NCBI GenBank assembly: GCA_013416795.1
Contig: RQSC01000019.1
Coordinates: 122,745 to 160,612, forward strand
Direction of reading: 5' to 3'
DNA: 37,868 nt
DNA from: Prasinococcaceae sp. CCMP 1430
Lineage: Eukaryota > Prasinodermophyta > Palmophyllophyceae > Prasinococcales > Prasinococcaceae
In this document: piece by piece, positions 31,035 to 37,868 of the stretch
Layout: every line of letters begins with the position of its first letter
How positions within the stretch are numbered: the stretch's first letter is position 1
Notes under the pieces: model-generated
Database searches by the model: none
Told to the model about the DNA's origin: nothing
Seen by the model: only the letters and a program-made list of their open reading frames with translations
Translations under genes and position numbers: made by a program

Positions 31035-33500
31035 CTACTGCACGTCTGACATCACCACGGGGGGCGCACGCGCGCTTGTGCGCGCGCACTTAGCAGGCGA
31101 GGGGTCCGGCGAGGGCGACGCGACCGCTGCAGCGCCGTGCGGGCCGAGAAGAATGCTCTCCGCGCTCCTGACGAGGTTTGCGTGCGCCTCGCGAATGCGC
31201 TCGCGCGCTGCCCTTTCGGCGCTGCGACGAGCGGCCTTGGCCTCCCGCGTGCCTGCAGTGCGGAGCGATTCCAATTCTTCGTCCTTGAGCGCCAACTGGC
31301 GCGCGAAGTCCGCTGCAGCGCTTGTAGCTTGTTCGCGTGCTTCGGTAGCCTCGCGAGCGGAGTCCGCCGCGGCCGCTTCGGCGGCACTGAGCTGTTCGCA
31401 CACGTTTTCAAGCTCGTCCGTCAGCTCGTCCATCATGGATTGGCTCTCATTGAGCTCCGCGCGCTGCTCTTCCGTGCGCGCCTCAAGCGCAGCTATGGCG
31501 GTGGCGCTGCGCTCCGCGTCTGCAGCCGCGATGTCCACAGCGCTCTCATATTCGGCCGTCGCCTCGCGCCGCGCCGACTCGGCGCGCTGAGTCGCCTCTC
31601 GCTGCTGTGCAAGCTCGGAGGCGAGGCGCTTCAAGTCCCGCTTCATATCAGCGCGCTCGAGCTCCGACGAATCCATGGCGTTGGCGAGCATGTCCAAGAA
31701 AGCGGGCAGCGAGTCAACCTGTGTAGTCGTGCTTCCTTCTTCGTTGTTGTCCAGGCCTTGCCACCACGTGCGTAGCTCTTCGAAGTCGGCATGCCACTTC
31801 GCCAGCTGCCCGCGCAGGTCTGCTACCATCGCGTCAATGCTCTCGTGGATACCCAGCAGTTGCGCCTTGGTCGCGGCATCGCACGGCAGAGCATACCCAG
31901 CGAAGACGCCATGTTTGTGCGGAGCAGCCGGCTCAGCACTGATGTGAGAAGGATGAGGTCGCTTGAGACCGCCCGCGCCCGCCGTGCAGCCAAGCGAGGC
32001 GCCGGGAGCCGCTGCACCATCGGACACATGTCCAACGGCGGCTGCAGGACGGCTCACAGCGCTCCCACTGATATCGTGCGCATATTCGGCACCGTGCGAG
32101 TGGGGTCGCGAGTTGTGAGGGGGCAGCGAGCTCGCGTCTTTGGGGCGCGAATCACCATCGCAGCGGTTGTGCCTTAGCTGCTTGACCATAAGCTTCGAGT
32201 GGGCAGCTAGTGCCCCCTCCCCGGCACCGTCAGTAGTACCAAGGCTTAGGTTTGTCACGTCGCAAAACAGCGCTTGCAACTCCTCATCTTCGGTGTCCAT
32301 CCCTTCCTTTGGAATTTCGGCGGCATCGTCGGAATGATACTGGGACGGGCGATGGGCGTGATGGATCGCTGGCTTGGCCACCGTCACGGTGGGCGACGTC
32401 GACGGCGTCGGAGCATACACGGGGTTGTCGATCGCGAGATTTTCGGCTGCGCCGGACTGCGTAGCACCAGGGATCATCGCAGCGGCTTCGCCGTCACCAG
32501 CAACGCCGGCGATCCCGTACTGTTCGCCATCGCCCACCGTACTGGTGCTTGCTGGTGCGGGCGAGCAGAGCGTCGACCGTGACTCGCTTGACAGCGTCTC
32601 GTCGCAGCTCTGCACATCATCTACATAGCACTCGTCGTCGGCGCCGCCGGCAGTTGCCAGCAACGATGAGAACAAGCTGCCGTCGCTGTAGGCAGTTGCG
32701 TTCGTAAGATCCTCATAGCTGAGGCTCGTGTCCGCACGCCTATGACGATGTCCTGCTCGCTGGCTGCCGCGCTCGCTTTCGACGCCCGAGGCGGCGTCGA
32801 TGACACCGAAGTCAACTTCGCGATAGTCGCCAGAAACGGGATCGTACGTGCAAGCTGTGGTGTCCGCTTTGCCATCAGCCTGCACCGGCAGCGCGCCGCC
32901 ATCCCCGCCAGACGCACTGTCGAAGATGTGGTCGTCAAAAAGCCTGTTCAGAGGAAGCGGCGGCACCGCTGGTGGGCGCTCCACTTCGACGATGTGTGGC
33001 GCGACCACATCACCACTTTCGCCATCCAAACCATCGGTGCCGTGAGCAACGGGCGCGCGACGCCCGGCGCCCGCCGACGAACGCGGGCGAGGCGCGCGAC
33101 TCCCCGTGGCTGCGTCATCGTCAAGGGCACGCGTGGCGCGCTCGCGCTGTGGTACCGCCGCCACGACAGATAGGCGCTTGTGGCGCACGCGTACGACCGA
33201 ATCCTCCCATTCGAGCGCAGGCGTCGAGCGCTGCGTGGCCGAGTCGGCGTCCGCTGCGGTGCTTCCGACGACCGTCGCGTACGTCTTTGCCGAACCTTCA
33301 GCTCCTTCCCCCTCGACCCCGACGGGCGCACATTTCCCACCACCCGCCTCGATGGTAGTAACACCGGCGTCTCGGCCGCGTCTGAACTCATCCGCGGGCG
33401 CGCTGCCAGCCCCGCTCTCGGCTCCCCTGGTAACAGCCTCCCAGCGTGGTGGGTCGGCTGAGACGTTGCTGCCGCCCGCAGCAGCCTGAAGCAGCGCCAT
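31035..33500 (-). CDS. Coiled-coil protein of unknown function, 821 residues
   Basis: I do not recognise this protein. It is intronless. The N-terminal ~500 residues are low-complexity and probably disordered (Ala/Asp/Ser/Gly-rich, with acidic patches). A more ordered segment follows at ~530-590 (LGIHESIDAMVADLRGQL, then a WHADFEELRTWW element). After that comes a long heptad-like Ala/Glu/Arg-rich coiled coil (~610-775), including ELTDELENVCEQLSAAEAA and LALKDEELESLR. The tail is Pro/Ser-rich and ends PVVMSDVQ. No signal peptide or membrane helix is seen. The layout suggests a structural or adaptor protein, possibly dimeric; this is inference from sequence character only. The start is the first Met, MALLQAAAGG, and the stop is TAG at 31037-31035. 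Confidence 0.75.
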   Translation of the reverse strand: MALLQAAAGGSNVSADPPRWEAVTRGAESGAGSAPADEFRRGRDAGVTTIEAGGGKCAPVGVEGEGAEGSAKTYATVVGSTAADADSATQRSTPALEWEDSVVRVRHKRLSVVAAVPQRERATRALDDDAATGSRAPRPRSSAGAGRRAPVAHGTDGLDGESGDVVAPHIVEVERPPAVPPLPLNRLFDDHIFDSASGGDGGALPVQADGKADTTACTYDPVSGDYREVDFGVIDAASGVESERGSQRAGHRHRRADTSLSYEDLTNATAYSDGSLFSSLLATAGGADDECYVDDVQSCDETLSSESRSTLCSPAPASTSTVGDGEQYGIAGVAGDGEAAAMIPGATQSGAAENLAIDNPVYAPTPSTSPTVTVAKPAIHHAHRPSQYHSDDAAEIPKEGMDTEDEELQALFCDVTNLSLGTTDGAGEGALAAHSKLMVKQLRHNRCDGDSRPKDASSLPPHNSRPHSHGAEYAHDISGSAVSRPAAAVGHVSDGAAAPGASLGCTAGAGGLKRPHPSHISAEPAAPHKHGVFAGYALPCDAATKAQLLGIHESIDAMVADLRGQLAKWHADFEELRTWWQGLDNNEEGSTTTQVDSLPAFLDMLANAMDSSELERADMKRDLKRLASELAQQREATQRAESARREATAEYESAVDIAAADAERSATAIAALEARTEEQRAELNESQSMMDELTDELENVCEQLSAAEAAAADSAREATEAREQATSAAADFARQLALKDEELESLRTAGTREAKAARRSAERAARERIREAHANLVRSAESILLGPHGAAAVASPSPDPSPAKCARTSARAPPVVMSDVQ

Positions 33501-34018
33501 GTCGTGCGCCCGCCGCTGGATCGCTGACTCGAATCACTCGACACACCCGCACCGGCGACGATGGACGCACAGCGCGCGAGCGCGACGCGCGGGGTGCTGC
33601 TCCGCGCTGCACGTCTTGCGTGGCCCACAGCGGTGTGGCCGGCCACTCGCGCACGTTGACAAATTTCAAAAAAACTTTGCCGCCAACAGCCGACAGCGCC
33701 CTGCAGGGTCCCCGCGCTCCCCCGCCCGGCCGCGCGCCCCGAACGCACCCCTCCCTCAGCCCTTGCGCCGCCGCCGTAGGTCTGTCTGAACGGCCGCGCG
33801 AAGGCCCACGCGTGCGCCCCCCGCGCCGCTCGCGGTGTCGGTGTGGCGCGCGGCGCACTCTGTCTGCTCGCGCGCGTTTCTCGCGCGTCCTGCATTTCTG
33901 TGGCGCTGCGCCACATCAAATCGAATGCGAAGGCGTTTTTGGCATTTGGCGTTTGGCATTTGCAGAGGCGTTGCGAGGCCGCGTGTGCGCTGGATGTACA
34001 AGAGCGTCACCGGTTTCT
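33501..34018. other. Intergenic region between OLA1 and the coiled-coil gene
   Basis: 518 bases between two minus-strand genes, so it holds the OLA1 3' UTR and the coiled-coil gene promoter. There is an A-rich patch (ATTTCAAAAAAACTTTG, about 33660-33680) and a short repetitive GGCATTTGGCGTTTGGCATT run (about 33942-33962). No gene is seen. Confidence 0.5.
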
Positions 34019-35053
34019 TTACTTCTTGGCGGTGGTGACGTTGAACTTGAAATTGAATATGTCGCCGTCCTTGACGACGTAGGACTTGCCCTCCTGCCGG
34101 TACTTGCCGGCGGCCTTGACCTCCGCCATGGACGCCGCCGTGGAGTGCTTCTTGAAGTCCTCGTACGCGACGGTCTCCGCCTTGATGAAGCCCCGCTCGA
34201 AGTCTGTGTGGATGACGCCGGCCGCCTGTGGCGCGCACGCGCCGTTGTACACCGTCCACGCGCGCACTTCCTTCTCGCCCGCGGTGAAGAAGTATATGAG
34301 GTTGAGCTCCTTGTAGCCCAGTGTCACGGCCTTGGGGATGGAGGACTTGGCGCCCGCGTCCTCGAGGTCCTTGAGGCCCGCGGCATCGTTCGACTGCTTG
34401 AGGTCCCACACCTTCTCCTCGAACTCGACCGAGATGGGAATCATCGCGCTGTCGCCCTTCTCCTTGATCCAGGCGTGGATCTTGGCGAGCCACTTGTTCT
34501 TCTTGCGCAGGTAGTCCTTCTCGCTCAGGTTGACGAGGTAGATGCACGGCTTGGTCGTGATGAGCATGTGCAGCTTGTCCTTGATCATGGCCACGGCACT
34601 GTTGGACCACTCGGCGGCGCGGATGGGCTTGTTGGCCTCGAGGAGCTCCTTGCACTTGTCCATGGTCTCCGTGAAGACCGGCGACAGCTTCATCTTGGGG
34701 TTGCGGCGCACGGCGTCGTTCTCGGCGGCGACGGCACGCTCCAGCGCGTCGAGGTCTTTGGCGCACAGCTCGTGCTGGATGGTCTCCAGGTCGCGGATCG
34801 GGTCGACGCTGTCGTCAACGTGGAGCACCTCGTCGTTGTCGAAGGCACGCACCACGTGGAAGATGCCGTCGATCGCCTGAATGTGGCTCAGGAACGCGTT
34901 GCCCAGGCCCGCGCCCTCGGCGGCGCCCTTGACGAGGCCGGCGATGTCGGTCACGTGCAGGTAGGCGGGGATCTTCGAGGGCGGCTTGAACATCTCGCAG
35001 AGGTGGTCGAAGCGCTCATCGGGGACGGGGCAGCGCGCCTCGTTGGGATCGAT
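34019..35053 (-). CDS. OLA1: OLA1/YchF Obg-like ATPase, missing its first exon
   Basis: Cytosolic P-loop ATPase of the YchF/OLA1 family, ribosome-associated and involved in translation and stress control. The exon at 35053-34019 encodes 344 residues from IDPNEARCPVPDERF to the stop TAA. Seen: the G3 region DIAGLVKGA, LGNAFLSHI, SVDPIRDLE, the G4-type NLSEKDYLRKKNKW and the C-terminal TGS domain (WTVYNG, then HTDFERGFIKAET and KDGDIFNF). OLA1 is normally ~390-400 residues; the absent ~50 residues carry the G1 P-loop. They should lie in an upstream exon, because a clear acceptor (CCTCGCAG) precedes position 35053. That intron runs into an N at 35159, so the first exon is not in the assembled sequence here. 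The gene is probably intact in the organism. Confidence 0.93.
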   Translation of the reverse strand: MDPNEARCPVPDERFDHLCEMFKPPSKIPAYLHVTDIAGLVKGAAEGAGLGNAFLSHIQAIDGIFHVVRAFDNDEVLHVDDSVDPIRDLETIQHELCAKDLDALERAVAAENDAVRRNPKMKLSPVFTETMDKCKELLEANKPIRAAEWSNSAVAMIKDKLHMLITTKPCIYLVNLSEKDYLRKKNKWLAKIHAWIKEKGDSAMIPISVEFEEKVWDLKQSNDAAGLKDLEDAGAKSSIPKAVTLGYKELNLIYFFTAGEKEVRAWTVYNGACAPQAAGVIHTDFERGFIKAETVAYEDFKKHSTAASMAEVKAAGKYRQEGKSYVVKDGDIFNFKFNVTTAKK

Positions 35054-35158
35054 CTGCGAGGGGCGGCACGCGCGTGCGCGCGGGTGCGGCAGGCGCGGGC
35101 GGTGGAGAGGGGGCGCAGCGGCGCTCGCGAGTCAGCGCCCCGGTCGCCTCCGGCCGGC

Positions 35159-35159
35159 N
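35159..35159. other. Ambiguous base N at a junction of two truncated genes
   Basis: The only N in the window. On its left is the interior of an OLA1 intron (minus strand); on its right, five bases (CGCAG) of an apparent SMC5 intron acceptor (plus strand). This is best explained as a contig join. Confidence 0.8.
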
Positions 35160-35164
35160 CGCAG

Positions 35165-36104
35165 GATCAACAAGCGCACGAACGGCTCCGACTGGAGGAT
35201 CAACGGCAAGGAGGTCAGCCAGAAGCAGGTCGAGGAGCTCGTCCACTCCCTCAACATCCAGGTCGGAAACCTGTGTCAGTTCCTGCCGCAGGACAAGGTC
35301 GTCTCCTTCTCGGCGATGAAGCCGCATGAGCTCCTGCAGGAAACCGAGAAGGCGCTCGGCGACTCCACGCTGTACCAGCAGCACCAGGAGCTCATCGCCA
35401 TGCGCAAGGACATCCGCGACGTCGAGTCCAGCGCCGAGAACCACGCCGAGAAGCTGGAGCGCCTCAAGAAGCAGAACGCCGCGCTTGAGCGCGACGTTGA
35501 GCGGAATAAGGAGCGCGACGCCATCCTGGCCGAGGTCGACCTGCTCAAGAAGAAGCTCCCGTGGCTTCGATACAACGAGCAGAAAGATGTCTACCTGGAG
35601 GCAAAGGAGAAGGTGGCCGAGGCGAAGAAAAATGTCGCCGCGCGCGCCAAAGAGGTGCAGGCGGCCGACGTGCCCGTGGCCTCCCTGACGACCAGGAGCA
35701 AGAAGGTCCAAGACTCGCAGCTCGACGCGAAGAAGAGGATCCACACGCTCACCAAGAACCGCGACCGCGTGCAGAGGGCGCTCAGTGCTAGCGAGGACAA
35801 AGTGAGCGAGGTCACCGAAGAATTGGACGCCGTCAAGAGGGAGGCGCAGAACTTCGACAAGAGGAAGGCGGATCTCGAGAAGAAGATCGAGGCGATCGAC
35901 CACGCGCTGGCGAATGACCCGAAGCTGCAGGTCGATGCCGAGGCAACCAAGGAGGCGAGCAATGAGAAGCGGAAGAAGGCGGCGGAGGCGCGCGCCATCA
36001 ACGAGCAGATTTCGGACATCGAGCAAGACCTGAAGGATCCTCAATCCAAGATGGCGCACCTGGCGGACAAAGTCAAGCTCATCGGCAGCAAGCGTTTCAA
36101 GCGC
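35165..36104 (+). pseudogene. SMC5: SMC5 internal fragment, truncated at both ends
   Basis: Part of SMC5, the SMC5/6 complex ATPase for DNA repair and recombination. It opens after a CGCAG acceptor with INKRTNGSDWRINGKEVSQK. This is followed by the SMC5 hallmark LNIQVGNLCQFLPQDKV, then an ELLQETEKALGD segment and a long coiled coil to SKRFKRV. About 313 residues are present out of ~1050-1100 for the family. The Walker A exon(s) should precede position 35159, and the rest of the coiled coil, the hinge and the Walker B/signature half should follow 36104; neither is present. The sequence after 36105 belongs to a different protein. Because of the N at one end and the abrupt switch at the other, this is more likely an assembly fragment than a decayed gene. 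Confidence 0.85.
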
Positions 36105-36112
36105 GTCCGGGC

Positions 36113-36973
36113 GCTGACGAGGCGGCGGCGGCGCCGCGCGCGGCGAAGTCCACGAACGCTCAGTGGGCCGAAAATGTGGTCAACTTCTACGGCGGGTTGG
36201 AGGGCGGCTGGCGCGACGCGTTCTGGTGGGGCATGGCGTTCGTCGGCGGCTCGTTCGCCTACTCGTGCTACACGTACTACAAGAAGTGGTCGAGCCCCAA
36301 GCAGCGGAAGCGCCGCAACGTCGCGAGGAACTTCGCGACCGTCACCGAGGTCGATGCGCTGCTCAAGAGCGACATGAGCAAGGTGACCCCCTCGTACATT
36401 CGCGAGTTGCGCCGCAACATGGGCTTCACCAAGGACGAGATCTTCCGCAAGGAGTGCCGCTACATGCTGTCCGAGCGCGAGTTCGACGCGGCGTGCGTGG
36501 CGCAGCTGCTGCACCTCCGCGACGTGTGCGAGCTCACGGTGGACGAGACCGCCGCTGCGCTCGAGGAGAGCGCCAAGCGCATCCACAAGAAGTATGGCAA
36601 CGTGATGTTCAAGCCCTCGGGCATGACTGAGACCGGCGTGGCCAAGAAGGCCACCGCCTGCGCGCTGTTCTCCAAGCTGCTCTATCTCTTCGAGTCGCCG
36701 GAGATGCTCGGCGAGCTCAGCGAGGCCGCCACGGGGCGTCTGAAGAACATTTTCGGGGCGGTCGACGAGGACTGCGACAGACTCAGGATCGAGAGCCTCA
36801 CCTCGCAGGCCGACCTCGAGGCCCTCGACAGGTTGATGCGCGGCATCTTCCCCGAGGAGCCCGAGGCGGCCCCGGAGGCGGAGCCCGAGGCGGCCGCGGA
36901 GGCGGAGCCCGCCTCGGAGGGCACCGCGTCCGATGGCACGGACGAGAAGCCGCCGCCTGCGCCGGCAGCGTAG
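36113..36973 (+). CDS. Membrane-anchored helical protein, possibly plastid armadillo-like family; N-terminus missing
   Basis: Open frame joined at its left to the SMC5 fragment. It reads ADEAAAAPRAAKSTNAQWAE, then one hydrophobic segment (AFWWGMAFVGGSFAYSCYTYY), a basic stretch (KQRKRRNVARNF) and a helical region with GFTKDEIFRKECRYMLSERE, VAQLLHLRD and TGVAKKATACALFSKLLYL. The tail is acidic Ala/Glu/Pro-rich and ends at TAG (36971-36973). The helical part reminds me of plant and algal plastid armadillo-like helical proteins with one membrane anchor; this is recognition from memory and weak. No ATG is in frame before the conserved part (36176 is a GTG), so the start and any transit peptide are missing. 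A CAG acceptor at 36161-36163 could mark an exon edge. Confidence 0.6.
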   Translation, partial: ADEAAAAPRAAKSTNAQWAENVVNFYGGLEGGWRDAFWWGMAFVGGSFAYSCYTYYKKWSSPKQRKRRNVARNFATVTEVDALLKSDMSKVTPSYIRELRRNMGFTKDEIFRKECRYMLSEREFDAACVAQLLHLRDVCELTVDETAAALEESAKRIHKKYGNVMFKPSGMTETGVAKKATACALFSKLLYLFESPEMLGELSEAATGRLKNIFGAVDEDCDRLRIESLTSQADLEALDRLMRGIFPEEPEAAPEAEPEAAAEAEPASEGTASDGTDEKPPPAPAA

Positions 36974-37239
36974 GCCGCCGAGCGCGCGCTCGTAAAAGCG
37001 ATGCGACGCCTATCGCGCTGGCGCCGGCGCGCCCGCGCGCGGCGCCGGCCCCGGCGCTCGCCCGCGCGCCCGCGCGCGGCGCCGGCCCCGGCGCGGACGC
37101 GCCCATTCGCGCGCGGGAAGGGCACGCAATGACACAACGTAGTATACAGCATCGCGCGCGTCGCGCGCAGCCTTCGAATTTGCTAGGCGATGGCTCAGAG
37201 GAGCGGTCGACCGTCGCGGCCCGCAGGATCGACGCTGCG
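36974..37239. repeat. Spacer with two copies of a 27-base GC-only repeat
   Basis: Identical copies at 37031-37057 and 37068-37094 (GCCCGCGCGCGGCGCCGGCC plus 7 more bases), offset by 37. The unit is largely self-complementary (GGCGCC, CCGG). It lies between two converging genes. Confidence 0.75.
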
Positions 37240-37868
37240 CTATGGCCTTCGCTCCGACACGTTCTGGACGACCCCCGAGACGAGCGCCTCCCCCGGGAGC
37301 CAGTCTGCGCCGAAGTCGTCGGCGTTGGCGTGCAAGCACACGCACCGCCCGATGACGCTCTCTCGACCGCGCAGGGTGACGAGGGGGTCGTACACCGCGG
37401 ACGCGTACTCGTTGGCGCCGCCCTGGACGTTGCCGAGGTCGCCGACGTGGCGCCCCCACTCGAGCTTGCCGCCCCTGCCGCGGGTGACCGCATCGGGCGC
37501 GCCGTGCGCGCTCCGCCGCGGGTTGAAGCTCGGCGTGCTCGGCGAGCGACCCTCGTGCAGCTGCAGCGCGTGCTCGCCCGCCGGCAAGGACCCCGACTCG
37601 AGCGACACCTCCACTCGCACGGCGACCGCGCCGTCGGCCGCCTCGAACTCGCGAAACGACACCACGCCGACGGGAGTCGAGCCCGAGCCCTCCCCGCCGG
37701 CGCGCAGCAGCGCGGCGGCGGCATTGCCGTTCGGGACGTACTCGACGTCCACCAGCTGCACCCCTACGCTGCCGTCCGCCCGCGCCGTCATCACCGTGCG
37801 CGTGAGCACATCCGCGCCGGGGGTGGCCGCGCTCGCCGGCGGCGCAACGGCGAGGGGCCCCGGCGCCG
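37240..37868 (-). CDS. Cu/Zn superoxide dismutase-like protein with missing copper ligands (5' truncated)
   Basis: Cu/Zn-SOD fold. Seen in order: a beta-strand region (PVGVVSFREF), GEHALQLHEG, PSFNPRRSAHGAP, RHVGDLGNV, LVTLRGRESVIGRC and CLHANADDFG. Compared with human SOD1, His48, His71, His80, Asp83 and His120 are kept. His46 (copper) is Gln in ALQLHEG, and the bridging His63 is Ser in PSFNP. Both disulfide Cys positions and the active-site Arg143 also appear absent. The protein is therefore unlikely to dismutate superoxide; it may be a structural relative or a degenerate SOD. The frame is open to the right edge (reading APPASAATPGADV before the GTG at 37809), so the start lies beyond the window. 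The stop is TGA at 37242-37240. Confidence 0.78.
   Translation of the reverse strand, partial: APGPLAVAPPASAATPGADVLTRTVMTARADGSVGVQLVDVEYVPNGNAAAALLRAGGEGSGSTPVGVVSFREFEAADGAVAVRVEVSLESGSLPAGEHALQLHEGRSPSTPSFNPRRSAHGAPDAVTRGRGGKLEWGRHVGDLGNVQGGANEYASAVYDPLVTLRGRESVIGRCVCLHANADDFGADWLPGEALVSGVVQNVSERRP

Noticed and set aside
33446-35329. 627-codon + strand frame covering OLA1 and crossing the N
   Set aside because: It is antisense to OLA1, has no recognised domain, and runs through the ambiguous base.

Overview
This window reads as nuclear DNA of a unicellular eukaryote with a very GC-rich, compact genome. Evidence: genes alternate strands with short spacers; several coding regions are split by small GT-AG introns (70 to 200 bases) with clear donors and acceptors; and the products are eukaryotic (Vps15, a class I-type PI3-kinase, a mitochondrial carrier, OLA1, SMC5, a secreted LRR protein). 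A sigma54-AAA/NapH-type iron-sulfur fusion protein, which I recall from cyanobacteria, and a possible plastid helical protein suggest a photosynthetic protist. A haptophyte or similar alga would fit, but I cannot prove the lineage from the sequence.

Layout. 1-984 (+): end of a thiamine-pyrophosphate-type mitochondrial carrier. 1082-6438 (-): Vps15. 6478-8562 (-): PI3-kinase catalytic subunit with class I features, ending only 39 bases before the Vps15 start codon. About 8.6-10.2 kb: divergent intergenic region with low-complexity DNA, AT islands, a hairpin and repeat motifs. 10247-13060 (+): PepN-type M1 aminopeptidase. 13235-15050 (+): three-exon amidase. 15419-19997 (-): LRR ectodomain protein with a C-terminal multi-pass membrane domain, carrying one or two frame breaks. 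About 21.2-24.06 kb (+): degenerate sigma54-AAA domain fused to a NapH-like [4Fe-4S] membrane protein. About 24.6-26.28 kb (+): ViaA/CoxE-like VWA protein. 26719-27060 (-): small unknown protein. About 27.36-30.61 kb (+): LysM protein with a long unknown tail, split by a GC-AG intron. 31035-33500 (-): coiled-coil protein of unknown function. 34019-35053 (-): OLA1 lacking its first exon. 35165 to about 36104 (+): internal SMC5 fragment. About 36113-36973 (+): membrane-anchored helical protein lacking its start. 37240 to the window end (-): Cu/Zn-SOD-like protein that lacks two copper ligands.

How the genes relate. The only clear functional pair is the PI3-kinase and Vps15. Vps15 is the regulatory subunit of class III PI3-kinase (Vps34), yet the neighbouring catalytic gene has class I sequence features. 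The tight same-strand spacing raises the possibility of a dicistronic transcript. The other genes look like unrelated housekeeping or accessory functions. The right-hand 3 kb (35-37.9 kb) holds truncated genes meeting at an N (35159) and at a second abrupt boundary near 36105, so gene order there may be an assembly product. No tRNA, rRNA, CRISPR array or intact transposon was seen.
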